A DNA stretch of 64,000 nt from Flagellimonas pelagia (GTDB lineage Bacteria; Bacteroidota; Bacteroidia; Flavobacteriales; Flavobacteriaceae). The translations under genes were made by a program, and so were the position numbers. Where the stretch lies: NCBI RefSeq assembly GCF_003584135.1, contig NZ_QXFI01000033.1:186001-250000 (forward strand), written 5' to 3'. The notes under the pieces were generated by a model. The model was not told the DNA's origin and searched no databases. It saw only the letters and a list, made by a program, of their open reading frames with translations. Positions 1 to 8,234 of this stretch are shown here, piece after piece (the stretch's first letter is position 1; every line of letters starts with the position of its first letter).

Positions 1-794
1 AAGTCACCAATGATAAACTGGATACCTTCAATGCCAAAGCTTATGCTGATGCATTGGCCCAAGCTGCAAAAGCGGAAGGAGCCAAAGTGATTGTTTTAAG
101 TTCAAGTGCCGACACCAAATTTTTGGCGCCAATCCTTGCCGCCAAAATGGATGCGGGATATGTTCCCAATGTGGTTGCCGCTCCTGATAGCACTTCCCCA
201 TTCGTAGTAAAAAGAACGGCTTTCAGTAATAAGGGCTTTGCCCATACCGAAATCACTTCTGAGATCAAGGTGATCGGGGTTTCCAATAATGCCTATGGAG
301 TGGTTGAAAACAGTGTTTCGGCCGCAGTGGAAGATTTCAATCCTTCTTTGACGGATGGTGACTTTGCCGTTAAATCCGTTGAAGTGGATAGGGTAACCGG
401 AAAAGTAACCATCGCCGATGCCGACATTGTGGTTTCTGGTGGTCGCGGTTTGAAAGGTCCGGAAAATTGGGGCATGATCGAAGAATTGGCCCAAGTTTTA
501 GGTGCTGCCACAGCCTGTTCCAAACCGGTTTCCGATTTGGGCTGGCGTCCTCATGGAGAACACGTGGGGCAAACCGGTAAGCCTGTGGCCAGTAATCTTT
601 ATATCGCCGTGGGTATTTCCGGAGCCATTCAACATTTGGCCGGAGTAAGTGCCTCCAAAGTAAAAGTGGTCATCAACAACGACCCCGAGGCTCCTTTCTT
701 TAAGGCCGCGGATTACGGAATTGTTGGGGATGCCTTCGAGGTAGTGCCCAAACTCATCGAAAAATTAAAGGAATTTAAAGCCCAAAACGCTTAA
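1..794 (+). CDS. etfA: Electron transfer flavoprotein subunit alpha (5' truncated by window)
   Basis: This is the C-terminal part of the FAD-carrying alpha subunit of electron transfer flavoprotein. The protein takes electrons from acyl-CoA dehydrogenases and passes them to ETF-quinone oxidoreductase in the cytoplasm. The frame is open from base 3, giving 263 visible residues; the family is usually about 320, so roughly 55-60 residues lie upstream. The C-terminal FAD domain is clear: SGGRGLKGPENW near visible residue 145, then PVSDLGWRPHGEHVGQTGK and VGISGAIQHLAG, and the closing INNDPEAPFF segment. etfB would be expected just upstream but is outside the window. A hairpin terminator follows the stop. 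Confidence 0.95.
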   Translation, partial: VTNDKLDTFNAKAYADALAQAAKAEGAKVIVLSSSADTKFLAPILAAKMDAGYVPNVVAAPDSTSPFVVKRTAFSNKGFAHTEITSEIKVIGVSNNAYGVVENSVSAAVEDFNPSLTDGDFAVKSVEVDRVTGKVTIADADIVVSGGRGLKGPENWGMIEELAQVLGAATACSKPVSDLGWRPHGEHVGQTGKPVASNLYIAVGISGAIQHLAGVSASKVKVVINNDPEAPFFKAADYGIVGDAFEVVPKLIEKLKEFKAQNA

Positions 795-820
795 ATTTTG
801 TTAATTTGCCCATTGCAAGG

Positions 821-867
821 GGCTGTTCAGATAACTGGTAAAGCCACTTATTTGAACAGCCTTTTTT
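821..867 (+). terminator. Intrinsic terminator after etfA
   Basis: GGCTGTTCA (821-829) pairs perfectly with TGAACAGCC (853-861), and six T follow. The 23-base loop is long. It separates etfA from the next gene, whose strong ribosome-binding site (TAGGAGGAG, 872-880) lies directly behind it. Confidence 0.75.
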
Positions 868-883
868 GCTTTAGGAGGAGATT

Positions 884-1513
884 ATGAGTTTAGTACGATT
901 AAAAATAAAGGGAATATCATACAGTCAAACACAGAATGGCGCATATGCCCTTATTTTGAATGAAGTGGAGGGAGACCGGAAACTACCCATTGTCATTGGG
1001 GCATTTGAGGCACAATCCATTGCCATTGCCCTGGAAAAGGACATTAAACCTCCCAGACCCCTTACCCATGACCTTTTTAAGAATTTCGCCGATCGATTTG
1101 AAATTGTGGTGAAACAGGTCATCATTCACAAATTGGTCGATGGAGTGTTCTATTCCAGTATCATCTGTGAACGCGACAAAGTGGAGGAGATTATCGATGC
1201 CCGCACCAGTGATGCGATTGCCTTGGCCCTTCGGTTTGATGCACCCATTTTTACCTATAAGACCATTTTGGACAAAGCGGGAATCTTCTTGAAATTTTCA
1301 TCCAAAGAAGAAGAAAAAGAGGAAGATGACAGCATTGTGGTGGACGAGATCCTTCAAGAAGGGGAAACCGTGGAGATAGAATCCGGTGCCGGTTCCCATG
1401 GGTATCGTGAAATGTCCCTGGAAGAACTCCACAAAGAATTGGAAAAGGCAGTGACCAATGAAGACTACGAAAAAGCTGCCAAGTTAAGGGACGAAATTTC
1501 CAAGCGCAAATAA
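884..1513 (+). CDS. Bifunctional nuclease family protein with C-terminal UVR motif
   Basis: The 209-residue protein belongs to the DUF151/bifunctional nuclease family, whose plant homologues degrade DNA and RNA; the bacterial role is unsettled. The nuclease-like domain covers about residues 1-138 (LPIVIGAFEAQSIAIALE, then ARTSDAIALALRFDAPIFT). An acidic linker (about 140-168) leads to a UvrB/UvrC-type helical hairpin at 177-209 (LEKAVTNEDYEKAAKLRDEI), a protein-contact motif. The start is supported by an unusually good Shine-Dalgarno for this genome type, 4 bases before the ATG. The nucleoside transporter begins 6 bases after the stop, so the two are probably cotranscribed. The nuclease activity is a family-level assignment. 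Confidence 0.9.
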   Translation: MSLVRLKIKGISYSQTQNGAYALILNEVEGDRKLPIVIGAFEAQSIAIALEKDIKPPRPLTHDLFKNFADRFEIVVKQVIIHKLVDGVFYSSIICERDKVEEIIDARTSDAIALALRFDAPIFTYKTILDKAGIFLKFSSKEEEKEEDDSIVVDEILQEGETVEIESGAGSHGYREMSLEELHKELEKAVTNEDYEKAAKLRDEISKRK

Positions 1514-1519
1514 ACGTAC

Positions 1520-2968
1520 ATGGCCAAAAAGATCCAGAGTTTCCTGATCCTTCTATTCATTTGTTCGGTCGCTTTAGGCCAAAATTCTTTACCAACCGAT
1601 TCCCTCAACGTTGCAACGGCCACCAACCTCGTGACCCAAGCTTCTCCAGAAATCATTCCAAACCAAGGGTTTACCCTGACCACCTTGTTAAGGGGTGCAT
1701 TGGGTATGGCGGTGTTGATCTTGATTTCCTTTCTTTTCAGTGCCAACCGTAAGGCCATCAATTGGAAAACAGTGGGCATCGGGCTCTCGCTTCAAGTACT
1801 GATCGCCATTGGCGTGCTCAAAGTTCCCTTTGTCCAATATGTTTTTGAACAAGTTGGTAGCATTTTTGTCAATATTCTGGAGTTTACAAGGGCTGGTAGT
1901 CAGTTTTTGTTTGAAGGATTGGTCGTGGATATGGACACCTTTGGATACATTTTTGCCTTTCAGGTGCTCCCCACCATTGTATTTTTCTCTGCCTTGACCT
2001 CCGTGCTCTACTATTTAGGTGTGATCCAATGGGTGGTAAAAGGAATGGCGTGGTTGCTCTCCAAAAGTTTGGGCATCTCGGGAGCGGAAAGTCTATCCGT
2101 GGCCGGAAATATCTTTTTGGGCCAAACGGAAGCCCCGCTATTGATCAAAGCCTATTTGGAAAAAATGAACCGATCCGAAATCCTTTTGGTCATGATCGGC
2201 GGAATGGCTACGGTTGCTGGAGCTGTGCTCGCGGCCTACATTGGATTTTTGGGTGGGGATGACCCTGTGCTTCGATTGGTATTTGCCAAACACCTCTTGG
2301 CCGCCTCCGTTATGGCAGCACCGGGTGCCATTGTTATTTCAAAAATATTATATCCCCAGACCGAAGCGGTGAATACCGATGTAAAGGTTTCTGCGGAGAA
2401 AATAGGTTCCAACATTTTGGATGCCATTGCCAACGGCACCACCGAAGGTTTGAAATTGGCCCTTAATGTGGGTGCCATGCTCTTGGTCTTTGTGGCCTTT
2501 ATCGCCATGATCAATGGTATCTTGGGTTGGGTGGGCGATGTTACTACCTTTAACGGTTGGATCGCTGCCAATTCCCCGTATGAAAGTTTTTCCCTCGAAG
2601 CCATTCTGGGAACCGTCTTTGCCCCTCTCATGTGGCTCATCGGTGTGGCCAATGAAGATGTAATGCTCATGGGACAGTTGCTGGGCATCAAACTGGCAGC
2701 CAGTGAATTTATTGGCTACATTCAGTTGGCCGACCTGAAAGATGTGGCGAACGGCGTGCATTTTACCTATAACAAATCCGTAATCATGGCCACGTACATG
2801 CTTTGTGGCTTTGCCAACTTTGCTTCCATCGGCATCCAAATTGGAGGTATCGGTTCCTTGGCACCAGGACAGCGCAAGAACTTATCCGAATTCGGCATGA
2901 AGGCCGTTTTGGGTGGATCTTTGGCTTCCTTGCTTTCTGCTACCATTGCAGGGATGATTTTGGGGTAA
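1520..2968 (+). CDS. NupC/CNT-family concentrative nucleoside transporter
   Basis: A 482-residue inner membrane symporter importing nucleosides with Na+ or H+. CNT hallmarks are visible: the gate-type segment VAGNIFLGQTEAPLLIKAYL, then GGMATVAGAVLAAYIGFLG and the C-terminal GFANFASIGIQIGGIGSLAP. The N-terminus is unusual for a CNT: MAKKIQSFLILLFICSVALGQ looks like a cleavable signal peptide and is followed by about 30 polar residues before the first membrane segment near residue 50. It lies 6 bases behind the bifunctional nuclease gene. With thyA, folA and the FolK-dNK fusion elsewhere in the window, it suggests active nucleoside salvage. Confidence 0.92.
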   Translation: MAKKIQSFLILLFICSVALGQNSLPTDSLNVATATNLVTQASPEIIPNQGFTLTTLLRGALGMAVLILISFLFSANRKAINWKTVGIGLSLQVLIAIGVLKVPFVQYVFEQVGSIFVNILEFTRAGSQFLFEGLVVDMDTFGYIFAFQVLPTIVFFSALTSVLYYLGVIQWVVKGMAWLLSKSLGISGAESLSVAGNIFLGQTEAPLLIKAYLEKMNRSEILLVMIGGMATVAGAVLAAYIGFLGGDDPVLRLVFAKHLLAASVMAAPGAIVISKILYPQTEAVNTDVKVSAEKIGSNILDAIANGTTEGLKLALNVGAMLLVFVAFIAMINGILGWVGDVTTFNGWIAANSPYESFSLEAILGTVFAPLMWLIGVANEDVMLMGQLLGIKLAASEFIGYIQLADLKDVANGVHFTYNKSVIMATYMLCGFANFASIGIQIGGIGSLAPGQRKNLSEFGMKAVLGGSLASLLSATIAGMILG

Positions 2969-2976
2969 CTTAAAAA

Positions 2977-3487
2977 GGTGAAGGGAACTGGGTGAAAGGT
3001 TAAGAAATCAAGATTCAGGAAACTTTTTCAATAATCATATCAACCTCGACAGTTTAACGCAATTGTATTATGCGAAATTTTCGAGAATTGGAGGTTTGGA
3101 AAGACTCCCGAATACTGGCAAAGGAAATCTACACCATGACCAAATGTTTACCTGACTCTGAAAAATACGGCCTTGTATCCCAAATGAATAGGTGCTCGGT
3201 ATCCATTCCAGCCAATATTGCTGAAGGATGCAGTAAGTATTCCCAAAAAGACTTTGTTCGTTTCTTGCAAATTAGCTTAGGTTCGGCTTTCGAATTAGAG
3301 ACCCATCTCATTCTTTGTCAAGATTTGAACTTCCTTCCTTCAGAAGAAACTTCATCAATCATTAAAAACATCCAACGCCTACAAAAAAAGATTGCATCCC
3401 TAATTAAATATAACAAGTCTAACCATCATTAACCCTTTACCTAGTACCCTTTACCTTTCACCCTTCACCTTTTACCCTTTTACCCTT
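2977..3487. repeat. Inverted and tandem short repeats bracketing the four-helix-bundle gene
   Basis: Upstream (2977-2999) the plus strand reads GGTGAAGGG, a 5-base spacer, then GGTGAAAGG. Downstream, 3454-3469 is CCTTTCACCCTTCACC, the reverse complement of GGTGAAGGGTGAAAGG. The arms therefore match except for the 5-base spacer. The downstream side (3430-3487) is longer and made of repeated CCCTTTACC/CCCTTCACC/TTTTACCC units, beginning at the stop codon. The gene looks framed like a cassette. No transposase or longer terminal repeat is visible. Confidence 0.6.
3070..3432 (+). CDS. Four helix bundle (S23/IVP) family protein
   Basis: A 120-residue member of the 23S rRNA intervening-sequence protein family, which folds as a four-helix bundle and forms pentamers. 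The family core is clear: FRELEVWKDSRILAKEIY at the start, LVSQMNRCSVSIPANIAEG in the middle (about residues 37-55), and FLQISLGSAFELETHLILC. The family includes proteins encoded inside rRNA intervening sequences and relatives of the DGR accessory protein Avd, but neither a 23S gene nor a reverse transcriptase is present here. It stands alone between nupC and thyA, within an inverted-repeat frame. The molecular role is unknown. Confidence 0.88.
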   Translation: MRNFRELEVWKDSRILAKEIYTMTKCLPDSEKYGLVSQMNRCSVSIPANIAEGCSKYSQKDFVRFLQISLGSAFELETHLILCQDLNFLPSEETSSIIKNIQRLQKKIASLIKYNKSNHH

Positions 3488-3576
3488 GTCCCAATCACAC
3501 CCGTTAATAAAGTTTTCATAAATCAGGCAGTAGACCTATTGCCCTTTCGTACGCAACCATTTACCTTTAACCCATT

Positions 3577-4401
3577 ATGAAACAATACCACGACCTCCTC
3601 AAACATGTATTGGAACACGGGAACCAAAAAGGGGACCGTACAGGAACAGGAACCTTGAGCGTTTTTGGCTATCAGATGCGGTTCGATCTTTCGGAAGGCT
3701 TCCCCATGGTGACCACCAAAAAACTGCATTTAAAGTCCATTATTTATGAACTGTTGTGGTTTTTGAAAGGGGACACCAACATAGAATACCTGCAAGAGAA
3801 CGGGGTACGCATTTGGAACGAATGGGCCGATGAAAACGGAGACCTCGGTCCCGTATACGGACACCAATGGCGCAATTGGAACAGTGAGGAAATCGACCAG
3901 ATACAGGAAGTGGTGGATACGTTGAAGAACAATCCCAACAGTCGCCGCATGTTGGTCTCTGCTTGGAACCCCAGCGTGTTGCCCAATACTTCGGTTTCTT
4001 TTGCGGAAAATGTGGCCAATGGAAAGGCCGCCCTCCCTCCCTGTCATGCATTTTTCCAGTTTTATGTAGCGGATGGGAAACTGTCCTGTCAATTGTACCA
4101 ACGCAGTGCCGATATCTTTTTGGGGGTACCGTTCAACATTGCTTCGTATGCCTTGTTCACGATGATGATGGCCCAAGTATGCGGCTACCAGCCAGGGGAA
4201 TTCATCCACACCTTTGGTGATGCGCATATCTACAACAACCATTTGGAGCAGGTGGAACTGCAATTGAGCCGTGACCCTCGCCCCTTGCCCACCATGAAGA
4301 TCAACCCAAATGTAAAGGACATCTTTGCCTTTACCTTTGATGATTTTGAATTGCTCAATTACGATCCACATCCGCATATTAAAGGCGTGGTTGCGGTGTA
4401 G
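3577..4401 (+). CDS. thyA: Thymidylate synthase
   Basis: ThyA methylates dUMP to dTMP using 5,10-methylenetetrahydrofolate, producing dihydrofolate. The 274-residue protein has the dUMP phosphate-binding start [12 protein letters not shown], the folate region [11 protein letters not shown], the [10 protein letters not shown] arginine pair, the catalytic Cys156 in [13 protein letters not shown], and [18 protein letters not shown]. It is about ten residues longer than the E. coli enzyme, with a short insertion before the catalytic cysteine. Dihydrofolate reductase, which recycles its product, is encoded about 5.4 kb downstream rather than next to it. The AT-rich lead holds more TTTACC-like motifs but no clear promoter. 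Confidence 0.97.
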   Translation: MKQYHDLLKHVLEHGNQKGDRTGTGTLSVFGYQMRFDLSEGFPMVTTKKLHLKSIIYELLWFLKGDTNIEYLQENGVRIWNEWADENGDLGPVYGHQWRNWNSEEIDQIQEVVDTLKNNPNSRRMLVSAWNPSVLPNTSVSFAENVANGKAALPPCHAFFQFYVADGKLSCQLYQRSADIFLGVPFNIASYALFTMMMAQVCGYQPGEFIHTFGDAHIYNNHLEQVELQLSRDPRPLPTMKINPNVKDIFAFTFDDFELLNYDPHPHIKGVVAV

Positions 4402-4462
4402 TTTTTAGTTGAATTTTCTAATTTAGGGTGATATTAGGCTTTCCCTTTCTTCAAAATCAATT

Positions 4463-5053
4463 ATGAAAATTCAAAAAATAATTCGATTTCTAACTTCATT
4501 GATAATACTCACATTAATTTCATGCTCTACCGGTTCGAAAATAAACAAGCCTGAAACCAAACCTGAGATTCCTACCCCCATATTAAAGGATAATGGAATT
4601 GTTACCATTATTCCAAATTATAAAAGTCGATATTTCAGATCAATGCCATATCTACTAAAGAATAAGCATGGTATTTACAACCAAATTCAGGGTGATTTTT
4701 ACAATGTAAAGTTCAATACTAATTCAAATCTCAATATATCTGCAGGGTATTGGAACCGTTATGGTCCCCACAAAAATTCGTTGACCGTATTAATTGCCAT
4801 GACAGGTACCTCTACAATACCGATAAAAAACATTCCTATAGTGGTGAAATCTAACAAACATGGAATTTTTGAAAAAACAACTACAATAACTAACAGTGAT
4901 ATTGATAGAATTCAACAACGCGTTTTATTCGTAAAACCGTTGGAGTTGGAAAATCCATATGATATCCTAAACAAGATACATGACGATGTAATTACGGTTA
5001 CCATAGGAGGACAAGTATATGAATTTATAAACCCTGAATTGGAACTACATTGA
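4463..5053 (+). CDS. Hypothetical lipoprotein
   Basis: A 196-residue protein I do not recognise. The N-terminus is a lipoprotein signal peptide: charged MKIQKIIRF, a hydrophobic stretch, then LISC with the lipidated cysteine at residue 21, followed by STGSK. It should be an envelope lipoprotein. The mature part looks beta-rich with no obvious catalytic motif. The gene is clearly more AT-rich than thyA (about one third G+C in the line at 4561), which hints at different ancestry. Its TGA overlaps the ATG of the following DinB gene (TGATG), so the two are probably translationally coupled. Confidence 0.7.
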   Translation: MKIQKIIRFLTSLIILTLISCSTGSKINKPETKPEIPTPILKDNGIVTIIPNYKSRYFRSMPYLLKNKHGIYNQIQGDFYNVKFNTNSNLNISAGYWNRYGPHKNSLTVLIAMTGTSTIPIKNIPIVVKSNKHGIFEKTTTITNSDIDRIQQRVLFVKPLELENPYDILNKIHDDVITVTIGGQVYEFINPELELH

Positions 5054-5547
5054 TGAATTCAGTTATCCAATACACCATCGCGCAATTTGAAGAAATCCAA
5101 GAGGGTTACCCTTGGGTAGGTAGTTCGTACGCCAGCAAATTGGCAAAAGTGGATGAGCGTCTTGTGTTTGAGAGACCTTTGGAAGGTTTGCACAGCATTG
5201 CCGAGACCATTTCGCATCTCACTTTTTGGCGAAAAGAGGCCTTGCTAAAAATCAAAACGGGCAAGGGCAGCAAAACGGATGACTGTCCGGAAAATTGGTT
5301 GCCCAACGACATCCTAAAACAAAAAGGCTGGGAGCAAATCCAAAAGGAATACGATGGTACCCTCGCGGAACTCATCACCTTACTCCAAGACAAGGAAGAT
5401 GCATTTCTTTCCGAAACCTATTACGATACCGACTTTAAGGGCTACTACCCATATAGCTTTCTCATCAATGGCATGTTGCATCATGATGTGTACCATTTGG
5501 GGCAGTTGGGGATTATCATCAAATTTCTTAATTTAAAAACGCAATAA
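5053..5547 (+). CDS. DinB family protein
   Basis: A 164-residue DinB/YfiT-like four-helix-bundle protein. Members use three histidines to bind a divalent metal, often as thiol transferases or damage-inducible proteins of unknown substrate. Visible histidines are in IAETISHLTFWR (near residue 55) and GMLHHDVYHLGQLG near residue 140, the typical C-terminal pair. The ATG at 5053 is preferred over the preceding TTG, because it overlaps the upstream stop as TGATG. The neighbouring lipoprotein gives no functional clue. The family assignment is good; the reaction is not known. Confidence 0.88.
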   Translation: MNSVIQYTIAQFEEIQEGYPWVGSSYASKLAKVDERLVFERPLEGLHSIAETISHLTFWRKEALLKIKTGKGSKTDDCPENWLPNDILKQKGWEQIQKEYDGTLAELITLLQDKEDAFLSETYYDTDFKGYYPYSFLINGMLHHDVYHLGQLGIIIKFLNLKTQ

Positions 5548-5622
5548 CCCATATCATCCAAACTTTAATCCACTCGAAGACAACCTTTTGACGGAACAAC
5601 CATCTAAATTAAAATGGGGACC

Positions 5623-6021
5623 ATGAAAAATACAGTATTCCTTGCTCTATTTGCTATTCTGATTTTGGGTTGTTCCAATGATGATGTCAGTCCAACTCAA
5701 ATTATAGGCAACTGGAAATTGATGGAAGCCAAATTTTATAGTCCTGAAGGAGAGAGTTCCACAGATTATTCAAACTCAAATATTATTTACAATTTTAAAG
5801 CCAATGGCACGCTGGTCGTATCTGGCGAGGAACATCCAGGGTACACGGACGGAACATATGAATATTTTTTTGGAAATGACTTTCTAGGAGGTGAAACTGA
5901 CCCGAAAGTTCTGCTAGTGAAAATAAATGGTTCCAAATGGACCTATGATTTGACCCAAGGAAAAATGACATTGGGAAAATCATATGTTGATGGACCTAAC
6001 CTGATTTTCAAAAGAAATTGA
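5623..6021 (+). CDS. Lipocalin-like lipoprotein
   Basis: A 132-residue predicted lipoprotein. The signal peptide MKNTVFLALFAILILGC places the lipidated Cys at residue 17, followed by SNDD, an acidic stretch often seen on surface-exported Bacteroidota lipoproteins. The mature part resembles small lipocalin-like domains: the opening IIGNWKLMEAKFYSPEG (the GxW strand) and alternating short strands to the C-terminus. An upstream in-frame ATG at 5614 would add MGT; the ATG at 5623 gives the more usual signal peptide. The ligand is unknown and the gene stands alone. Confidence 0.65.
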   Translation: MKNTVFLALFAILILGCSNDDVSPTQIIGNWKLMEAKFYSPEGESSTDYSNSNIIYNFKANGTLVVSGEEHPGYTDGTYEYFFGNDFLGGETDPKVLLVKINGSKWTYDLTQGKMTLGKSYVDGPNLIFKRN

Positions 6022-6082
6022 CATTTTAAAAGAAATTCGTACAATCCCCTATCTTTGGATAAAAGAGGAGAACATCAGTTTT

Positions 6083-6101
6083 GTTCAGATTTTTTCTGAA
6101 C
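6083..6101 (+). other. Small hairpin in the leader of the DUF2200 gene
   Basis: GTTCAGA (6083-6089), a five-T loop and TCTGAAC (6095-6101) form a perfect 7-bp hairpin 22 bases before the next start codon. No T-run follows, so it is not a typical terminator. A TATCTTTG at 6050-6057 fits the Bacteroidota -7 box, but no properly spaced -33 element was found. Confidence 0.4.
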
Positions 6102-6122
6102 GATTACGACAATTAAATTCTC

Positions 6123-6473
6123 ATGGACAAACACAGAATCTTTACCACTTCAGTTGCCAGCGTATATCCGCATTATATCACCAAAGCGGAGAAAAAAGGC
6201 CGTACCAAGGAAGATGTGGATACCATCATCCAATGGTTGACCGGCTACGACCAAAAGGCCTTGCAACAGATCATCGACAACCGAACGGATTTTGAAACCT
6301 TCTTTGGGGAAGCTCCCCAATTAAACCCCAATGTTTCCAAAATAACAGGGGTAATCTGTGGGTATCGGGTTGAAGAGATGGAAGACGGACTCATGAAAAA
6401 AATTCGATATCTGGACAAGCTGGTGGACGAACTTGCCAAAGGAAAGGCCATGGAGAAAATTTTAAGGAAGTAG
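6123..6473 (+). CDS. DUF2200 family protein
   Basis: A 116-residue cytoplasmic protein that matches the DUF2200 family along its whole length: the start [20 protein letters not shown], the middle [18 protein letters not shown], and [20 protein letters not shown]. No signal peptide or membrane segment is present. The function is unknown; the conserved surface resembles a small DNA- or protein-binding helical fold, but that is only an impression. It stands alone on the plus strand between a lipoprotein gene and the DUF2007 gene. Confidence 0.85.
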   Translation: MDKHRIFTTSVASVYPHYITKAEKKGRTKEDVDTIIQWLTGYDQKALQQIIDNRTDFETFFGEAPQLNPNVSKITGVICGYRVEEMEDGLMKKIRYLDKLVDELAKGKAMEKILRK

Positions 6474-6603
6474 CGTTCCGTTTTCCCATTACAATGACAA
6501 GACCTTGGAACCGATTGCAAGTAAATCCTTGTACCACATCTTTATATCAACTATCTTTAGTACATAAGAACCTTGGCAATAAAGGCCGTAAAAATTGTGC
6601 ATT

Positions 6604-6819
6604 ATGAGTTGGGTCACCATTAAAAGTTCGCACTATGAAACCGATTTGCTCCCCTTGAAGAGCAGGTTGGAAGCCGAAGGCATCCAATGCTTTTTACGCA
6701 ACGAACACACCTCACAGATTATGAGCCACATGGCCACCTTTGTTACGGAACTTCAAGTTGCCGAAGAGGATATGGAGAAAGTGAGGGAAATTATGACGGA
6801 AATAGAAAATGCTCCTTAA
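6604..6819 (+). CDS. DUF2007 domain-containing protein
   Basis: A 71-residue protein of the DUF2007 family (putative signal-transducing proteins with a ferredoxin-like fold). The family pattern is visible: a first strand WVTIKSSHYETDLLPLKSRL, then EAEGIQCFLRNEHTSQI, and a closing helix VAEEDMEKVREIMTEIE. The ATG at 6604 is preferred to an upstream TTG at 6595 because homologues start at this point. Its end overlaps the next gene by 11 bases, so it is probably cotranslated with the secreted hydrolase. No partner or ligand can be named. Confidence 0.8.
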   Translation: MSWVTIKSSHYETDLLPLKSRLEAEGIQCFLRNEHTSQIMSHMATFVTELQVAEEDMEKVREIMTEIENAP

Positions 6820-7666
6820 ATCAAGAGTTCTCTTGAAGAAAAAATTCCTTATCCCGCTGTTTTTCCTTCTCCTTTTCAGCAGACAAATGGTTGTGGGTCA
6901 AGATAGGAATACCATAGAACTGGGGCATTTCATTTCCGTACACTCCACCATCCTCAATGAGGAAAGGTCCATTTTGGTAAGTCTTCCAGATTCCTACAAC
7001 GACCCATCTAAAACGGACCAGTTGTATCCTATTATTATTTTATTGGACGGGTATGTCCACTTTAAAACCACATTGGCCATTGTCCATTTTTTGGGTTCCC
7101 GTACCAACCGAAACTACCTGATGCCGGAAACCATTGTGGTGGCCATAGAAAATGTGGATCGTGAACGGGATTTCACCATTACCAAATTGCAGACCAAGCG
7201 TGCCAACACCATGGGTGGGGGCAAAAAATTTCTGGATTTTATTGAAACGGAATTAATCCCTTATGTGGACAACCATTATCGCGCAGCCCCACACCGTACC
7301 TTGATAGGGCATTCCCTTGGTGGCTTGTTGACCGTAAATGCCTATTTGGATCCCAACAGCCTGTTTGATGCCTATTTGGCCATTGATCCAAGTATTTGGT
7401 GGGACGAAACCACCATGGAAAGTAAATTAGCTTCAATGACCCTGACCTCCATCAACAAAAAATTATACTGGGCCACTGCCAACCAAGGAGAGACCAATTA
7501 CGAAAAGAACAAAAAACGACACGACCGATTTGTAGCCATGATGGGGGAACGCTGGGATGACAAACTTCAAGTAAAACACGACTATTTTGAAAAGGAAAAT
7601 CATCGGTCGGTGCCACTACCGGCACTTTACGAAGGCCTAAAGTATCTCAACGAGACCCATGAGTAA
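6809..7666 (+). CDS. Secreted alpha/beta hydrolase, esterase/BesA-like
   Basis: A 285-residue predicted periplasmic or surface hydrolase of the esterase D/IroE-BesA-like alpha/beta family, which cleaves esters such as acylated sugars or ferric siderophores. The N-terminal KKKFLIPLFFLLLFSRQMVVGQ is a signal peptide. The nucleophile elbow is IGHSLGGLL with Ser169; the oxyanion-side strand is YPIIILLDG (about residues 73-81), and the C-terminal ENHRSVPLPALYEGLKYL supplies the probable histidine. The start overlaps the DUF2007 gene. No iron or glycan genes flank it, so the substrate cannot be inferred. Confidence 0.85.
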   Translation: MLLKSRVLLKKKFLIPLFFLLLFSRQMVVGQDRNTIELGHFISVHSTILNEERSILVSLPDSYNDPSKTDQLYPIIILLDGYVHFKTTLAIVHFLGSRTNRNYLMPETIVVAIENVDRERDFTITKLQTKRANTMGGGKKFLDFIETELIPYVDNHYRAAPHRTLIGHSLGGLLTVNAYLDPNSLFDAYLAIDPSIWWDETTMESKLASMTLTSINKKLYWATANQGETNYEKNKKRHDRFVAMMGERWDDKLQVKHDYFEKENHRSVPLPALYEGLKYLNETHE

Positions 7667-7702
7667 AAAACGTTTTTTTGAAGGGTAAAAATGGGAAGGT
7701 GG

Positions 7703-7727
7703 TGAGACCCTGAATCAAGTTCAGGGT
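7703..7727. repeat. Palindromic repeat fragment (ACCCTGAA-TCAAG-TTCAGGGT)
   Basis: ACCCTGAA, the loop TCAAG and TTCAGGGT make a perfect 8-bp hairpin. The sequence resembles the core of intergenic repeats of the type CCTGAACTTGATTCAGG that are scattered in many bacterial genomes. It could end transcription of the hydrolase gene on the plus strand, since eight A but no T-run follow. Confidence 0.5.
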
Positions 7728-7766
7728 AAAAAAAACCGCCATCAGCTTGGGGAAACTGATGACGGT
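7728..7766 (-). terminator. Terminator for the CBM48-like gene
   Basis: On the minus strand ACCGTCATCAG (7766-7756) pairs with CTGATGGCGGT (7745-7735) with one G-U, and a run of eight T follows (plus-strand A at 7728-7735). It lies 27 bases beyond the stop of the minus-strand gene ending at 7794. Confidence 0.8.
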
Positions 7767-7793
7767 ACATTAAAATTACACGTTCTGTAACGG

Positions 7794-8090
7794 TTATACT
7801 TCCAATACGGCGTTCTCCGTACCGGCATACTCGTTCCATTGGTAACGATCTGCCTCTTCATCGTTGGTATAACTGCCATCTATCAGATATCTGAACTCGT
7901 AGCTGTTCTCCACTGGAAGCTCAAAAGTTCCCTTGAAGGTTCCGTTCTTCAATTTTTTCAATCCGCTGCCCTTGGGATTCCATTTGTTGAAATCGCCAAC
8001 AACCGCAACGGCCTTGGCCTCATCCGCAGGAACACTGAAAGTGACCTTGCAAACCGGCTTGCTCTTTAGGTATTGTTTCTTAATTGCCAT
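7794..8090 (-). CDS. Isoamylase early-set (CBM48-like) domain protein
   Basis: A 98-residue protein consisting of a single glycogen-binding-type beta-sandwich, the N-terminal domain of glycogen branching enzymes and AMPK beta subunits. The conserved core is AVAVVGDFNKWNPKGSGLKK followed by GTFKGTFELPVENSYEFRYL and IDGSYTNDEEADRYQWNEY. The ATG at 8090 (MAIKKQYL) is preferred over an in-frame start 33 bases upstream. Stand-alone versions are common in Flavobacteria; whether this one binds polysaccharide is unknown. It has its own terminator and about 145 bases of AT-rich upstream DNA. Confidence 0.88.
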   Translation of the reverse strand: MAIKKQYLKSKPVCKVTFSVPADEAKAVAVVGDFNKWNPKGSGLKKLKNGTFKGTFELPVENSYEFRYLIDGSYTNDEEADRYQWNEYAGTENAVLEV

Positions 8091-8234
8091 GGTACCAAAA
8101 AATTTAATTCTGGTACAAAACAATACATAAAACTACTTATTTACAATTAGTTACCATCGATTTATCAAATTGATAAAATGCAGCTAACAATAGGATTACT
8201 TTTATCAAATAAGATTATGGATTTTTACCAATTA

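Noticed and set aside
3070..3432. Four-helix-bundle protein as the accessory protein (Avd) of a diversity-generating retroelement
   Set aside because: No reverse transcriptase, template repeat or variable-repeat target gene is in the window; the protein matches the general IVP family.
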